22,211 nucleotides of DNA from Streptomyces sp. NRRL F-6676 (GTDB lineage Bacteria; Actinomycetota; Actinomycetes; Streptomycetales; Streptomycetaceae). Under the pieces are notes generated by a model. That model was not told where the DNA came from. It was given only the letters and a program-made list of their open reading frames with translations, and made no database searches. Made by a program: the position numbers and the translations under genes. Numbering within the stretch: position 1 is the stretch's first letter; each line of letters starts with the position of its first letter. Of this stretch, positions 16,785 through 22,211 are shown in pieces. The stretch covers positions 1 through 22,211 of the forward strand of contig NZ_JOHS01000077.1 in NCBI RefSeq assembly GCF_000725625.1, written 5' to 3'.

Positions 16785-16798
16785 GGCGAACCTGTGCC

Positions 16799-16808
16799 AG
16801 GTGCTGCC
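16799..16808. repeat. second inverted repeat of innermost element, left copy
   Basis: AGGTGCTGCC here is repeated in inverted orientation at 20470-20479 (GGCAGCACCT), 30 bp and about 104 bp from the respective element junctions. It could be an accessory recombinase-binding site; a 10-bp match alone could arise by chance. Confidence 0.4.
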
Positions 16809-16814
16809 GAAACT

Positions 16815-17306
16815 TCACGGGTTCGATGGTGTCGAGGAGGCTTCCCAGTCGCCTCGATGTTCGCGCCACGCGGTCCTGAGGGTTTCGAGTTCGGTGCGGG
16901 GGAAGTGCTCACCCCACTTGCCGCGGTATGTGGTCTCGCCGTACTCCCTCACGACCTCGTCGAAGCATCGGATCATTGCTCGGGCCACGACGTCGATGTC
17001 CTGCTGGGTGGACCAGATCTCGGCCCCCGTGTTGTCGTGGGCACTACCGTTGGCCAGCTGAAGCAGGCGGATCCACACGTTGGTGCCATCACGGTAGAAG
17101 ATCCATCGGAAGGCGGTGGGCTCGGCCTCGAATTGCGCTCGACATTCGGTCTCGCCGACGATCAGACGTGTTACTGCCGTCAAGAGATCTTCGGGGGCAG
17201 TGGTGATATAGGAGGCCGTGACTTCGGCTTCTGCCTGGTGGTCGCTGACGATGCAGTCGGCCCAACCATGTCCGGACAGGACCCAGACGAGTCGCAGGTG
17301 GGCCAT
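16815..17306 (-). CDS. unknown 163-aa protein, apparent cargo of the innermost element
   Basis: An ATG at 17306 with GAAGGGAAAGAGG just upstream opens a well-formed 163-residue frame with actinomycete codon use. The protein is soluble and Trp- and Glu-rich: WVLSGHGWADCIV, a long helical middle (APEDLLTAVTRLIVGE), TAFRWIFYRDGTNVWIRLLQL, then helices containing IRCFDEVVREYG and RGKWGEHFPRTELETLRTAWREHRG. No catalytic motif, signal peptide or membrane segment is visible and I cannot name a family. The regular alternation of strand- and helix-like stretches resembles small immunity or accessory proteins, but that is only an impression. It lies at the far end of the element, 120 bp beyond the recombinase genes, so it probably has its own promoter. 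Confidence 0.75.
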   Translation of the reverse strand: MAHLRLVWVLSGHGWADCIVSDHQAEAEVTASYITTAPEDLLTAVTRLIVGETECRAQFEAEPTAFRWIFYRDGTNVWIRLLQLANGSAHDNTGAEIWSTQQDIDVVARAMIRCFDEVVREYGETTYRGKWGEHFPRTELETLRTAWREHRGDWEASSTPSNP

Positions 17307-17426
17307 CCTCTTTCCCTTCTTTCGGTCGCGGGTTCCCTGCGCTGACTACCGAGGGCTCTCGCAGCCGTCCGAGTCTGGGGCATGGCGAGACTGCTGACCA
17401 GCGGATTCTCTGATGCTGGGTGTCCC

Positions 17427-19049
17427 TCAGTGATCGGGCAGGCGCCCGGGGTCGACATGGTCGGCGAGATAGATCAGGGTGGCTTGCGGGTCCATGCCGA
17501 AGGCTGCGGCGACGAGCTTGGGGTCCATGGTGTTCACCAGGTCGACGAGCCGGGTGCTGCGGATCATCCGTGGTGGGAAGCCGCAGTCGTCAAGAACGTG
17601 GGAAAGATAGGCAGTTGAGGCCGGGCTCCGCCCGGCCTTGGTTCCTTTGGTGACCATGACGTGCGGGTTGGCCGTGGGCCATGCCTCACGGTGGGCCAGG
17701 CACCGCTGCAGCACTGTCCAGGAGGCGGGGTCCAGGGGGACGGGATGGGGTCGCTTTCCCAGCCGGGCAGTATGGGCCTGCTGGTCGATGTCGTCGGTCT
17801 TCAGCATCCGCATCTCGGAGCTGGAGGCGCCATGCAGCAGAGCGAGCATGCCCATCACCGCTTCATGCGGGTGCACGTGCTTGTCGGTTGTCCACCGCCT
17901 AAACAGCTCGCGCTGCTGGTCGAGGGCGAGGGTCTGGCCGCGGAAGCCGTTCGTCTCCTTTGCTACCAGCTCGCGGGTGGGGTCGACCAGCAGCATCTTC
18001 TGGGACCGGGCGAAACGGAAGAACTGCCGCAGCACGGTCAGCCGCCGCTTGCGTCCCTTGGGCAGGGTGGACAGGAAGGCTTCGACGTCGTGCACGTCGA
18101 CGAGGGCCCAGGCGTTCTTGTCCCGATCGTCGACCAAGAAGACGGCCAGGTCACGCAGGGTGGCCAGGGCTGTCTCCAGGGTGTGATTGCTGCGTGGGCG
18201 GGTGCCGGCTCGGCGGGCTCGGTCCTGGGCCCGCATCCGGGAGGCGTTGAAGGCGGCGACGGCTTGCCGCAGCGGTTCGGGGACGGCCTCGATACGTCGT
18301 TGCCTTCGGCCGGCGGCGAGCCGTTCGGCCTGGTCGGTGGGCAGTGCCAGGTGGTGGAGGGTGAAGAAGTCCTCGAGTGCGCGGGCGAAGGAGCCCATCG
18401 ACCGTCCGGGTCTGCGGGATCTTTCCAGCAGGGCCTGGGGTGAGGTGGAGTGCCCGTCTTCCAGGAGTCGGCCGAGGTCGGTGACGAAGCTGCAGGCTCT
18501 GGCGATGCAGTGCCGGGCGGCGACATGAGCGACGAAGTCCCCCAGCCAGGAAGGTGGATCGGCGAGTCGGTCGCGGAGGTGTTCACCACGGATGAAGGGA
18601 CGGCCAGGGTGCTTTTGCCAGCAGGCCGAGCACAGCCCCAATCCCGCATGTCGCCGCACCTGACCGCACTCGTGACAGGTCCTCGGAGACTGCTTCTCCT
18701 GCCTGGGCCGTGAACAGTGGCCGCACCAGCCGGTCGCCTCACGCAGATAGCCGGGCCTGCGGCAGCGCGGACATGTCTGCTGGGCTGCCGCTTGGTCGGC
18801 CTTGCGCCGGCAGTCGCGGCACAGACGGTTCTGCGATGACCGGACGGGGTGGCCGCATTCCTCGCATACGCGTGAGCAGATGATGCAGCGGCCGGTGTCC
18901 TGCTGCAGGACGCGGTCGCGGCCGCAGCCGGGGCAAACCGCCTTGGCGGCCTGCTCGTTCAGTCGGCGCCAGCACCGGCAGCAGTGCTGGCGGTCGAGAT
19001 ATCCGACGGGGGCGCCGCAGGTGACACAGTCTCGTTGCTTCTTGCCCAT
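17427..19049 (-). CDS. zinc-ribbon tyrosine-recombinase-like protein with degenerate active site
   Basis: This 540-residue protein has two parts. Residues 1-145 hold five tandem CxxC-x(11-12)-CxxC zinc ribbons (Cys8/11/23/26, 39/42/55/58, 62/65/77/80, 93/96/109/112, 125/128/140/143). Residues about 285-535 resemble a tyrosine recombinase: a SAM-like N-domain (290-360), then LLHGASSSEMRMLKTDDID, RLGKRPHPVPLD (Lys432), PRMIRSTRLVDLV and FGMDPQATLIYLADHVD. The nucleophile Tyr527 and Arg497 are present, but the usual first Arg reads Ser (about 409), the HxxR His reads Arg494, and the third His position reads Met. It starts 13 bp after the HTH gene. It may act as a DNA-binding partner of the complete recombinase encoded upstream, comparable in position to TnpB of Tn554; that is inference. 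Confidence 0.85.
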   Translation of the reverse strand: MGKKQRDCVTCGAPVGYLDRQHCCRCWRRLNEQAAKAVCPGCGRDRVLQQDTGRCIICSRVCEECGHPVRSSQNRLCRDCRRKADQAAAQQTCPRCRRPGYLREATGWCGHCSRPRQEKQSPRTCHECGQVRRHAGLGLCSACWQKHPGRPFIRGEHLRDRLADPPSWLGDFVAHVAARHCIARACSFVTDLGRLLEDGHSTSPQALLERSRRPGRSMGSFARALEDFFTLHHLALPTDQAERLAAGRRQRRIEAVPEPLRQAVAAFNASRMRAQDRARRAGTRPRSNHTLETALATLRDLAVFLVDDRDKNAWALVDVHDVEAFLSTLPKGRKRRLTVLRQFFRFARSQKMLLVDPTRELVAKETNGFRGQTLALDQQRELFRRWTTDKHVHPHEAVMGMLALLHGASSSEMRMLKTDDIDQQAHTARLGKRPHPVPLDPASWTVLQRCLAHREAWPTANPHVMVTKGTKAGRSPASTAYLSHVLDDCGFPPRMIRSTRLVDLVNTMDPKLVAAAFGMDPQATLIYLADHVDPGRLPDH

Positions 19050-19062
19050 CGCAGCCCGCCGA

Positions 19063-19377
19063 TCACAAAGGCGGCATCGACCGGCCCCTGGCGGAGACGG
19101 CCTGCGGCAGGTCAGCGACTGGACGAGGAGGTGTGAGGGGCCGTTCGACGGGGGTGGTGTCGACCTCGATCAGGTCGTTGGGAGTGCATTCCAGCGCGGT
19201 GCACAACGCGGCCAGCGTGGTCATCTTCACCTGCGAGGGTTCCTTGGTGAACAGCGCAGACACCGAAGCCGAGGACAGTTCCAGGCCGGCCTTCTCGGCC
19301 AGCAGCCGCCGCAGTTCCGTCCCGGTCCACACCTCGCGCTGAGCGGCAGCCATGCGCAGCCGCCATTGGATCTTCAT
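19063..19377 (-). CDS. small XRE-type helix-turn-helix protein
   Basis: The ATG at 19377 overlaps the stop of the preceding recombinase (ATGA), so the two are translationally coupled. The 104-residue product has a Cro/CI-type HTH at about 18-72: TELRRLLAEKAGLELSSASVSALFTK, then MTTLAALCTALECTPNDLIEVD, the usual helix 4-5 of this fold. The C-terminal 30 residues are Pro-rich and probably flexible. It may repress the operon or act as an accessory factor that orients or controls recombination; the compact size and middle position recall the small third gene of Tn554-type elements, though no homology to it is claimed. Confidence 0.85.
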   Translation of the reverse strand: MKIQWRLRMAAAQREVWTGTELRRLLAEKAGLELSSASVSALFTKEPSQVKMTTLAALCTALECTPNDLIEVDTTPVERPLTPPRPVADLPQAVSARGRSMPPL

Positions 19378-20444
19378 GCTGTGGTGTCCTTCCCGGTCAG
19401 CTCGGCCAGAGTGCTGGCGACGGCGCGTTGATAGGCGTCCTCGATGAAGGTCGCGGAGGGCCGGACATACCGCATGGTCGAGCTGACAGTCCAGTGACCG
19501 AGCATTTGCTGGATCGCGACGAGATCGACGCCGCGTTCGTAGTTGTGCGTCGCGCATGCTCTTCGCAGAGCATGCGGGCTGAACCGCTCGGATGCCGGGC
19601 GTCCTTCGAGTTCCATCAGATAGCGAAGCCGGTTGCGGATGGTCCCGCGGTGCAGGCTGCCGCCGGACTCGTCGGCGAAGAGCACCGGCGAGTCGGGGAA
19701 CTTGGGCCGCACGTCCTCCAGGAACCACCGCAAGACCAGGTCCAGACCGTCGAGCATGGGCACCCACCGAGGCCGCGGCCCGGACGTGTGGGCTCCCTTG
19801 CCGAAGCGGACGTGGAGCTTGCCGAACGGGCCTCGGGTGAAGTGCAGATCCGGCTTCTCCAACAGCGATGCCTCCTCCGAGCGGAGCCCGGCGTGATACA
19901 GCGTCCGGAACATCGCATAGTCCCTCGCTGCGGGTCCGTACTTCCTCGCGGTCGCGATCCTCTGTTTCATGAAGGAGAAGAACTCGTTCACCCGCTCTGG
20001 TGTCGGCGGCGGCAGCAGGGCTGGAGAATCGTCGCCGACATGGCGGGAAGCGTTGAATTCGTCGACCGGGCAGACCAGTCGGACGCCGAATGCGGCCTCG
20101 ATCTCGGCCGATTTGCGAGCCTGCAGGAACCGGTGGAAGCCCTTGAAGATCTGCACGTACTCGCGGCGGGTCGACGTCGCCCGGCCCTTCACCGCGAGAT
20201 CACCGACCACCCGGTCAATGTCCTCGGGCGTGACGTCCCACGCAGGCCGTCCCAACGCGGTGAGTGTCCGCTCCAGCAGGCCGATGTCGTTGTCGATGGT
20301 CACCGGGCTGAACCCACGGGCCCTCCACGAGGCGACGAACGCGTCGACGCACATGGTCTGGAACTGCCACGGATCCGTAGTCAGCGGCCCCTGCGGGACG
20401 GCCCCGCCCGCGATGACGTGCAGTCTCGCCTCGGCCACCGGCAC
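19374..20444 (-). CDS. tyrosine recombinase (complete active site)
   Basis: This 356-residue site-specific recombinase has an N-terminal core-binding (SAM-like) domain at about 25-115 and a catalytic domain at 145-345. All catalytic residues are visible: Arg188 (YHAGLRSEEASLL), Lys216 (RFGKGAHTSG), His291 and Arg294 (SPHALRRACATH), His317 (QMLGHW) and nucleophile Tyr326 (TMRYVRP). It is first in an operon with the HTH gene (4-bp overlap) and the zinc-ribbon recombinase-like gene. It lies next to the right end of the innermost element and is the most likely enzyme for its movement. The ATG at 20444 is the natural start, with AGGAAGGTG-like sequence just upstream. Confidence 0.93.
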   Translation of the reverse strand: MPVAEARLHVIAGGAVPQGPLTTDPWQFQTMCVDAFVASWRARGFSPVTIDNDIGLLERTLTALGRPAWDVTPEDIDRVVGDLAVKGRATSTRREYVQIFKGFHRFLQARKSAEIEAAFGVRLVCPVDEFNASRHVGDDSPALLPPPTPERVNEFFSFMKQRIATARKYGPAARDYAMFRTLYHAGLRSEEASLLEKPDLHFTRGPFGKLHVRFGKGAHTSGPRPRWVPMLDGLDLVLRWFLEDVRPKFPDSPVLFADESGGSLHRGTIRNRLRYLMELEGRPASERFSPHALRRACATHNYERGVDLVAIQQMLGHWTVSSTMRYVRPSATFIEDAYQRAVASTLAELTGKDTTA

Positions 20445-20583
20445 ACCTTCCTCGCACCTGAACGGTCAAGGCAGCACCTTGAAAACCGGGGTGCCACCAC
20501 GAGAACCAACGAGGACCCCAGGAGCGGGATACGGCCAGGTGGCAGCAGCAACTCTTGAGAGGGAACAAGTGCCAGCCCCAGAT
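20445..20583. promoter_or_regulatory. right end of innermost element: promoter region and repeats
   Basis: These 139 bp lie between the recombinase start and istB. They must hold the operon promoter (minus strand), although no clear boxes were recognised. TCAAGG and CCTTGA (20466-20471 and 20477-20482) form a perfect dyad with a 5-bp spacer. The second inverted repeat GGCAGCACCT overlaps it at 20470-20479. Confidence 0.45.
20562..20572. repeat. right inverted repeat of innermost element
   Basis: GGAACAAGTGC is the inverted copy (10 of 11) of the left-end repeat GCACATGTTCC and lies 11 bp inside the right junction with istB. Confidence 0.55.
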
Positions 20584-20733
20584 GAATGGGGCCAGGTCTT
20601 CGGCGACGAGGTCCTCGCCACCGCGATCCTCGACCGCCTCCTGCACCACTGCGACGTCGTCTCGATCAACGGCAACAGCTACCGGCTCAAGAACCGCCTC
20701 CAGGCCATCGAACGGGACACCGACGTAGCCTGA
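20584..20733 (+). pseudogene. istB: IstB-type ATPase, C-terminal part (split gene)
   Basis: The last 50 codons of istB resume here: EWGQVFGDEVLATAILDR, then LHHCDVVSINGNSYRLKNRL and a TGA at 20731-20733. These are the invariant C-terminal segments of the family and continue from codon 207 at 16768 without loss or gain of a base. Upstream of this point the open frame is antisense to the recombinase gene, so it is not a separate protein. Confidence 0.92.
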
Positions 20734-20737
20734 GCAG

Positions 20738-20788
20738 TGGTGCACACAACTTCGTACTCGGTGGTGCACTCAGATGAGTACGCGGACA
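20738..20788. repeat. right terminal inverted repeat of IS21-type element
   Basis: Reading inward on the minus strand: TGTCCGCGTAC, GTGCACCAC (20761-20769), GTACG (20753-20757) and GTGCACCA (20738-20745). Block positions match the left end base for base. Confidence 0.85.
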
Positions 20789-20793
20789 CCTCG
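20789..20793. repeat. target-site duplication CCTCG, right copy
   Basis: This is the direct copy of 14608-14612, immediately outside the right terminal repeat of the IS21-type element. Confidence 0.85.
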
Positions 20794-21278
20794 AACCGCG
20801 TGGGGTCGTTGATCAGCAGCCGATTGCCTTCGGCCAGGACCGCGTTGTTGGCGGTGTCCCACGCGACCCCGAGTCCCTCGGCGACACGGGCGACGGTGAG
20901 GTGTGCGACCACGATCCCTTCCAGCGCCCACCGCAACCCGGTGCGCGAGAGCTTCGCGCGTGGCTCCGCCGCGGCGCTGGTGTCTTGGCGCCACACGTGT
21001 CCGCAGTCGGCACAGCGGTAGCGGCGCACTACAACTTCCAGCACGGTCGGTCGCCAGCCCAGCGGCTCGTGGGCCAACCGCCGGATCACGGTGTCACGAG
21101 CAGCGCCTTCGCTGCCGCACCGTCGGCAAGACTGATCTGGTTCCACCACGCGGCACGCGAGGACCGCACGATCCGGTTCAAGTCGTTGCCCGGTCACGCT
21201 CAGACCGAGGCCGTCGAGTCGAGCGAAGGCGGTCAGGTCAGGGCGGCCGAAGCCGGCCGGCGGGGTAGCGTCGGACAC
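20794..21278 (-). pseudogene. ISL3-family transposase, N-terminal third (split gene)
   Basis: A GTG at 21278 starts 161 residues of an ISL3 transposase. A zinc-binding module has CRRC (Cys51, Cys54) and CADC (Cys89, Cys92), as usual for the ISL3 N-terminus, followed by an HTH-like region (GIVVAHLTVARVAEGLGVAWDT in part) and NRLLINDPTRF. The family sequence then breaks at the IS21 insertion; a few foreign residues from the IS21 end follow in frame. It continues exactly into the piece at 13772-14612. Confidence 0.9.
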
Positions 21279-21946
21279 GTCGAGGTCTTTCGGATGGATG
21301 GCGTAGGAACCTCCATCGTCGGGAGACCTCGACGTCTATCTGCGGACCGACGCAAACGCAGGGCAGGGGCGGTTCGGTTCTGGTGGTCGCGCAATGCGCT
21401 GGCCTCACGGCTCTGCCCGACACCGACGTCGCTCTCCTCTGCGACGGACCCCTCGCCGGCTGAGCGCTCGCGGCCGGCATCCTGTCCGTGTGCCGATATG
21501 CCTCGCTCCGCTCGGCAACGCAGCGTGGCGTTGTGTCGCGACCTGGACGTGCGAGGTGTCAACGGTGCGTCGGCGCAGCGATCGTTGTGTGCGCAGCGAG
21601 ATGCTCCATGCCGCACGCGCGGCGCGCACGAACGCAACGCCCCGGAACGCCAACGACCCGTCATCGCTGCGACGCGCAACGCGTCTCCCGTCACGGCAAC
21701 GGATCGCAACCACGACCCGCCCACGGCGCCTCGCGGGACGGAGGGCAAGTTGACACAGTTGCGCTGCCATGGAACCGCGCTGGCTCTCTCGATGACCACC
21801 GGTGAAACAGTGCCGCTCCAGGCTTGCGCCTGGTGTTGCCTGGCCTCCTCGTGATCGGCCCGTCGGGGATCGTCAACGTGGTGCGGGTGTCGAGGCGGTC
21901 GGGTCCGACGGCTCGGCGGGGCGCGATCGTCTCGTGCGTTGGCGGA
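21279..21946. other. 668-bp stretch without a supported gene
   Basis: No frame shows convincing coding character on either strand. The open frames are Arg/Ser/Ala-rich and have mixed third positions. The part from about 21480 to 21730 is unusually rich in short GCGCA/CGCAACG-type words and looks different in composition from the Streptomyces-like genes to the left. The outer end of the ISL3 element must lie near the start of this stretch but could not be placed with confidence. Confidence 0.4.
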
Positions 21947-22112
21947 CTACGGGAGCTTGGACGCGAGGACGTCGGCCGCCAGGATCTCGGGTGCTGCGCC
22001 GAGGAGGTGCTGGTTGGCCATCAGGGCTGCGACGATGGCGCCGTTGGCGTGGGCGTCGCGAGCGGCCTCGTCGGGGAATGCATCGAAGATCCAGAAGGTG
22101 TCGGCGTGGGTC
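21947..22112 (-). pseudogene. antibiotic-biosynthesis-monooxygenase-like protein, C-terminal half (truncated)
   Basis: The minus-strand frame reads HADTFWIFDAFPDEAARD, then ANGAIVAALMAN and ends LASKLP with a TAG at 21947-21949. The FWIFDAFPDEAGR-type segment and the following helix are typical of ABM-domain (quinol monooxygenase YgiN-like) proteins of about 95-105 residues, which act on quinones or polyketide intermediates without cofactors. About 55 residues remain. The 5' half is replaced by the IS630-type transposase end at a CTAG, so this gene is disrupted. Some ABM-fold proteins are stress proteins with no known substrate, so the function is open. Confidence 0.75.
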
Positions 22113-22211
22113 CTAGTGTCCTGCGCCGGAGATCCGTCGGCAGAAGCGGGCGAGGGAGTCGAGGATTTCCTCGGCGGTCTTGGTCCAGATGAACGGCTTG
22201 GGATCTTCGTT
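22113..22211 (-). CDS. IS630-family transposase, C-terminal end (5' part outside window)
   Basis: The last 32 residues on the minus strand read NEDPKPFIWTKTAEEILDSL in part, then ARFCRRISGAGH and a TAG at 22113-22115. The FIWTKTA-EEIL-ARFCRRI ending is characteristic of actinobacterial IS630 transposases. The stop lies within CTAG (22113-22116); IS630/Tc1 elements insert at TA or CTAG, so this is the likely junction with the broken ABM gene. The rest of the element lies beyond the window. Confidence 0.85.
   Translation of the reverse strand, partial: NEDPKPFIWTKTAEEILDSLARFCRRISGAGH

Larger units (their letters stand above)
16769..20583 (-). mobile_element. innermost 3.8-kb tyrosine-recombinase element inserted in istB
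   Basis: The limits come from where istB homology stops (after codon 207) and resumes (codon 208). Contents, all on the minus strand from right to left: a tyrosine recombinase, an XRE-type HTH protein overlapping it by 4 bp, a large zinc-ribbon recombinase-like protein, and an unknown 163-residue protein. No flanking target duplication is seen, as expected of tyrosine-recombinase transposition (compare Tn554-type elements, which also carry two recombinases and a small accessory protein). Near the ends an 11-bp inverted repeat GCAC(A/T)TGTTCC occurs. The relationship to Tn554 is by analogy only; the exact crossover bases may shift by a few positions. Confidence 0.8.
14613..20788 (+). mobile_element. 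IS21-family element (istA/istB), itself interrupted by a 3.8-kb recombinase element
   Basis: The element runs between inverted ends TGTCGGCGTAC and TGTCCGCGTAC and is flanked by the duplication CCTCG. It spans 6176 bp, but without the inner insert (16769-20583) it is 2361 bp, a normal IS21-family size. It carries istA (DDE transposase) and istB (AAA+ ATPase) with a 4-bp stop/start overlap, the usual arrangement. Both genes are damaged: istA by a one-base insertion, istB by the inner element. Its ends contain repeated GTGCACCA blocks at identical spacing, as expected of multi-repeat IS21 ends. Confidence 0.9.
13772..21278 (-). mobile_element. ISL3-family insertion sequence, interrupted by a nested IS21-type element
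   Basis: Both halves of one ISL3 transposase gene lie on the minus strand, the N-terminal half at 20794-21278 and the C-terminal half at 13772-14612. Removing 14613-20793 joins them in frame (1326 bp, 441 codons plus stop), giving an uninterrupted DPTRFEGVKVIGVDEH. The limits given are those of the gene. The outer inverted repeats could not be fixed: GGCTCATCCC at 13769 and the GGATGGATGGC region near 21291-21301 are weak candidates without a matching flanking duplication. The element is dead unless the inner insert is lost. Confidence 0.85.

Noticed and set aside
19428..20558. A 376-codon plus-strand open frame
   Set aside because: It lies opposite the complete tyrosine recombinase and has no recognisable domain.
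19969..20583. Upstream extension of the istB C-terminal frame
   Set aside because: It is antisense to the recombinase gene and its promoter; istB homology begins only at 20584.
1..22211. CRISPR arrays or ribosomal RNA genes
   Set aside because: No regularly spaced direct repeats and no rRNA-like sequence were seen.

Overview
The window looks like DNA from a high-GC actinomycete, most probably Streptomyces or a close relative. The genes have G/C-rich third positions and GTG/TTG starts. A mycothiol-type formaldehyde dehydrogenase is present, and mycothiol is an actinobacterial thiol. It divides into a formaldehyde-metabolism block (about 3.9-13.5 kb) and a pile of mobile elements nested inside one another (about 13.8-21.3 kb), with rearranged DNA at both edges.

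Left edge (1-3664): the tail of an unknown gene, a short stretch that reads like the 3' half of a tRNA (possible attachment-site remnant), a small hypothetical gene, and a UvrA-like ABC ATPase on the minus strand whose second nucleotide-binding half lacks the expected Glu-His of the switch loop.

Formaldehyde block (3905-13526): a glutathione-independent formaldehyde dehydrogenase (fdhA) with a perfect 16-bp palindrome just upstream; an AraC-type regulator joined in frame to a DUF4186 domain; a LuxR-type regulator with a degenerate HATPase-like region, divergent from an operon-like run hxlB-hxlA-mycothiol-dependent formaldehyde dehydrogenase-metallo-beta-lactamase-fold hydrolase; then an NhaA antiporter with a C-terminal DsbA-like thioredoxin domain. 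By inference, formaldehyde is oxidised to formate by two routes and also fixed into hexulose phosphate by the ribulose monophosphate (RuMP) enzymes.

Mobile block (13772-21278): three insertions nest like matryoshka dolls and can be resolved by reading frame. An ISL3-type transposase gene is split by an IS21-type element (14613-20788) flanked by a 5-bp duplication CCTCG; removing the insert restores the ISL3 frame exactly. That IS21 element's istB is in turn split by a 3.8-kb element (about 16769-20583); removing it restores istB exactly. The innermost element carries a complete tyrosine recombinase, an XRE-type HTH protein, a second recombinase-like protein with five N-terminal zinc ribbons and a degenerate active site, and a separate gene of unknown function. 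This recombinase pair plus HTH protein is the best candidate here for a little-described system.

Right edge (21279-22211): about 670 bp without a convincing gene, the 3' half of an antibiotic-biosynthesis-monooxygenase-like gene, and the 3' end of an IS630-type transposase that truncates it.
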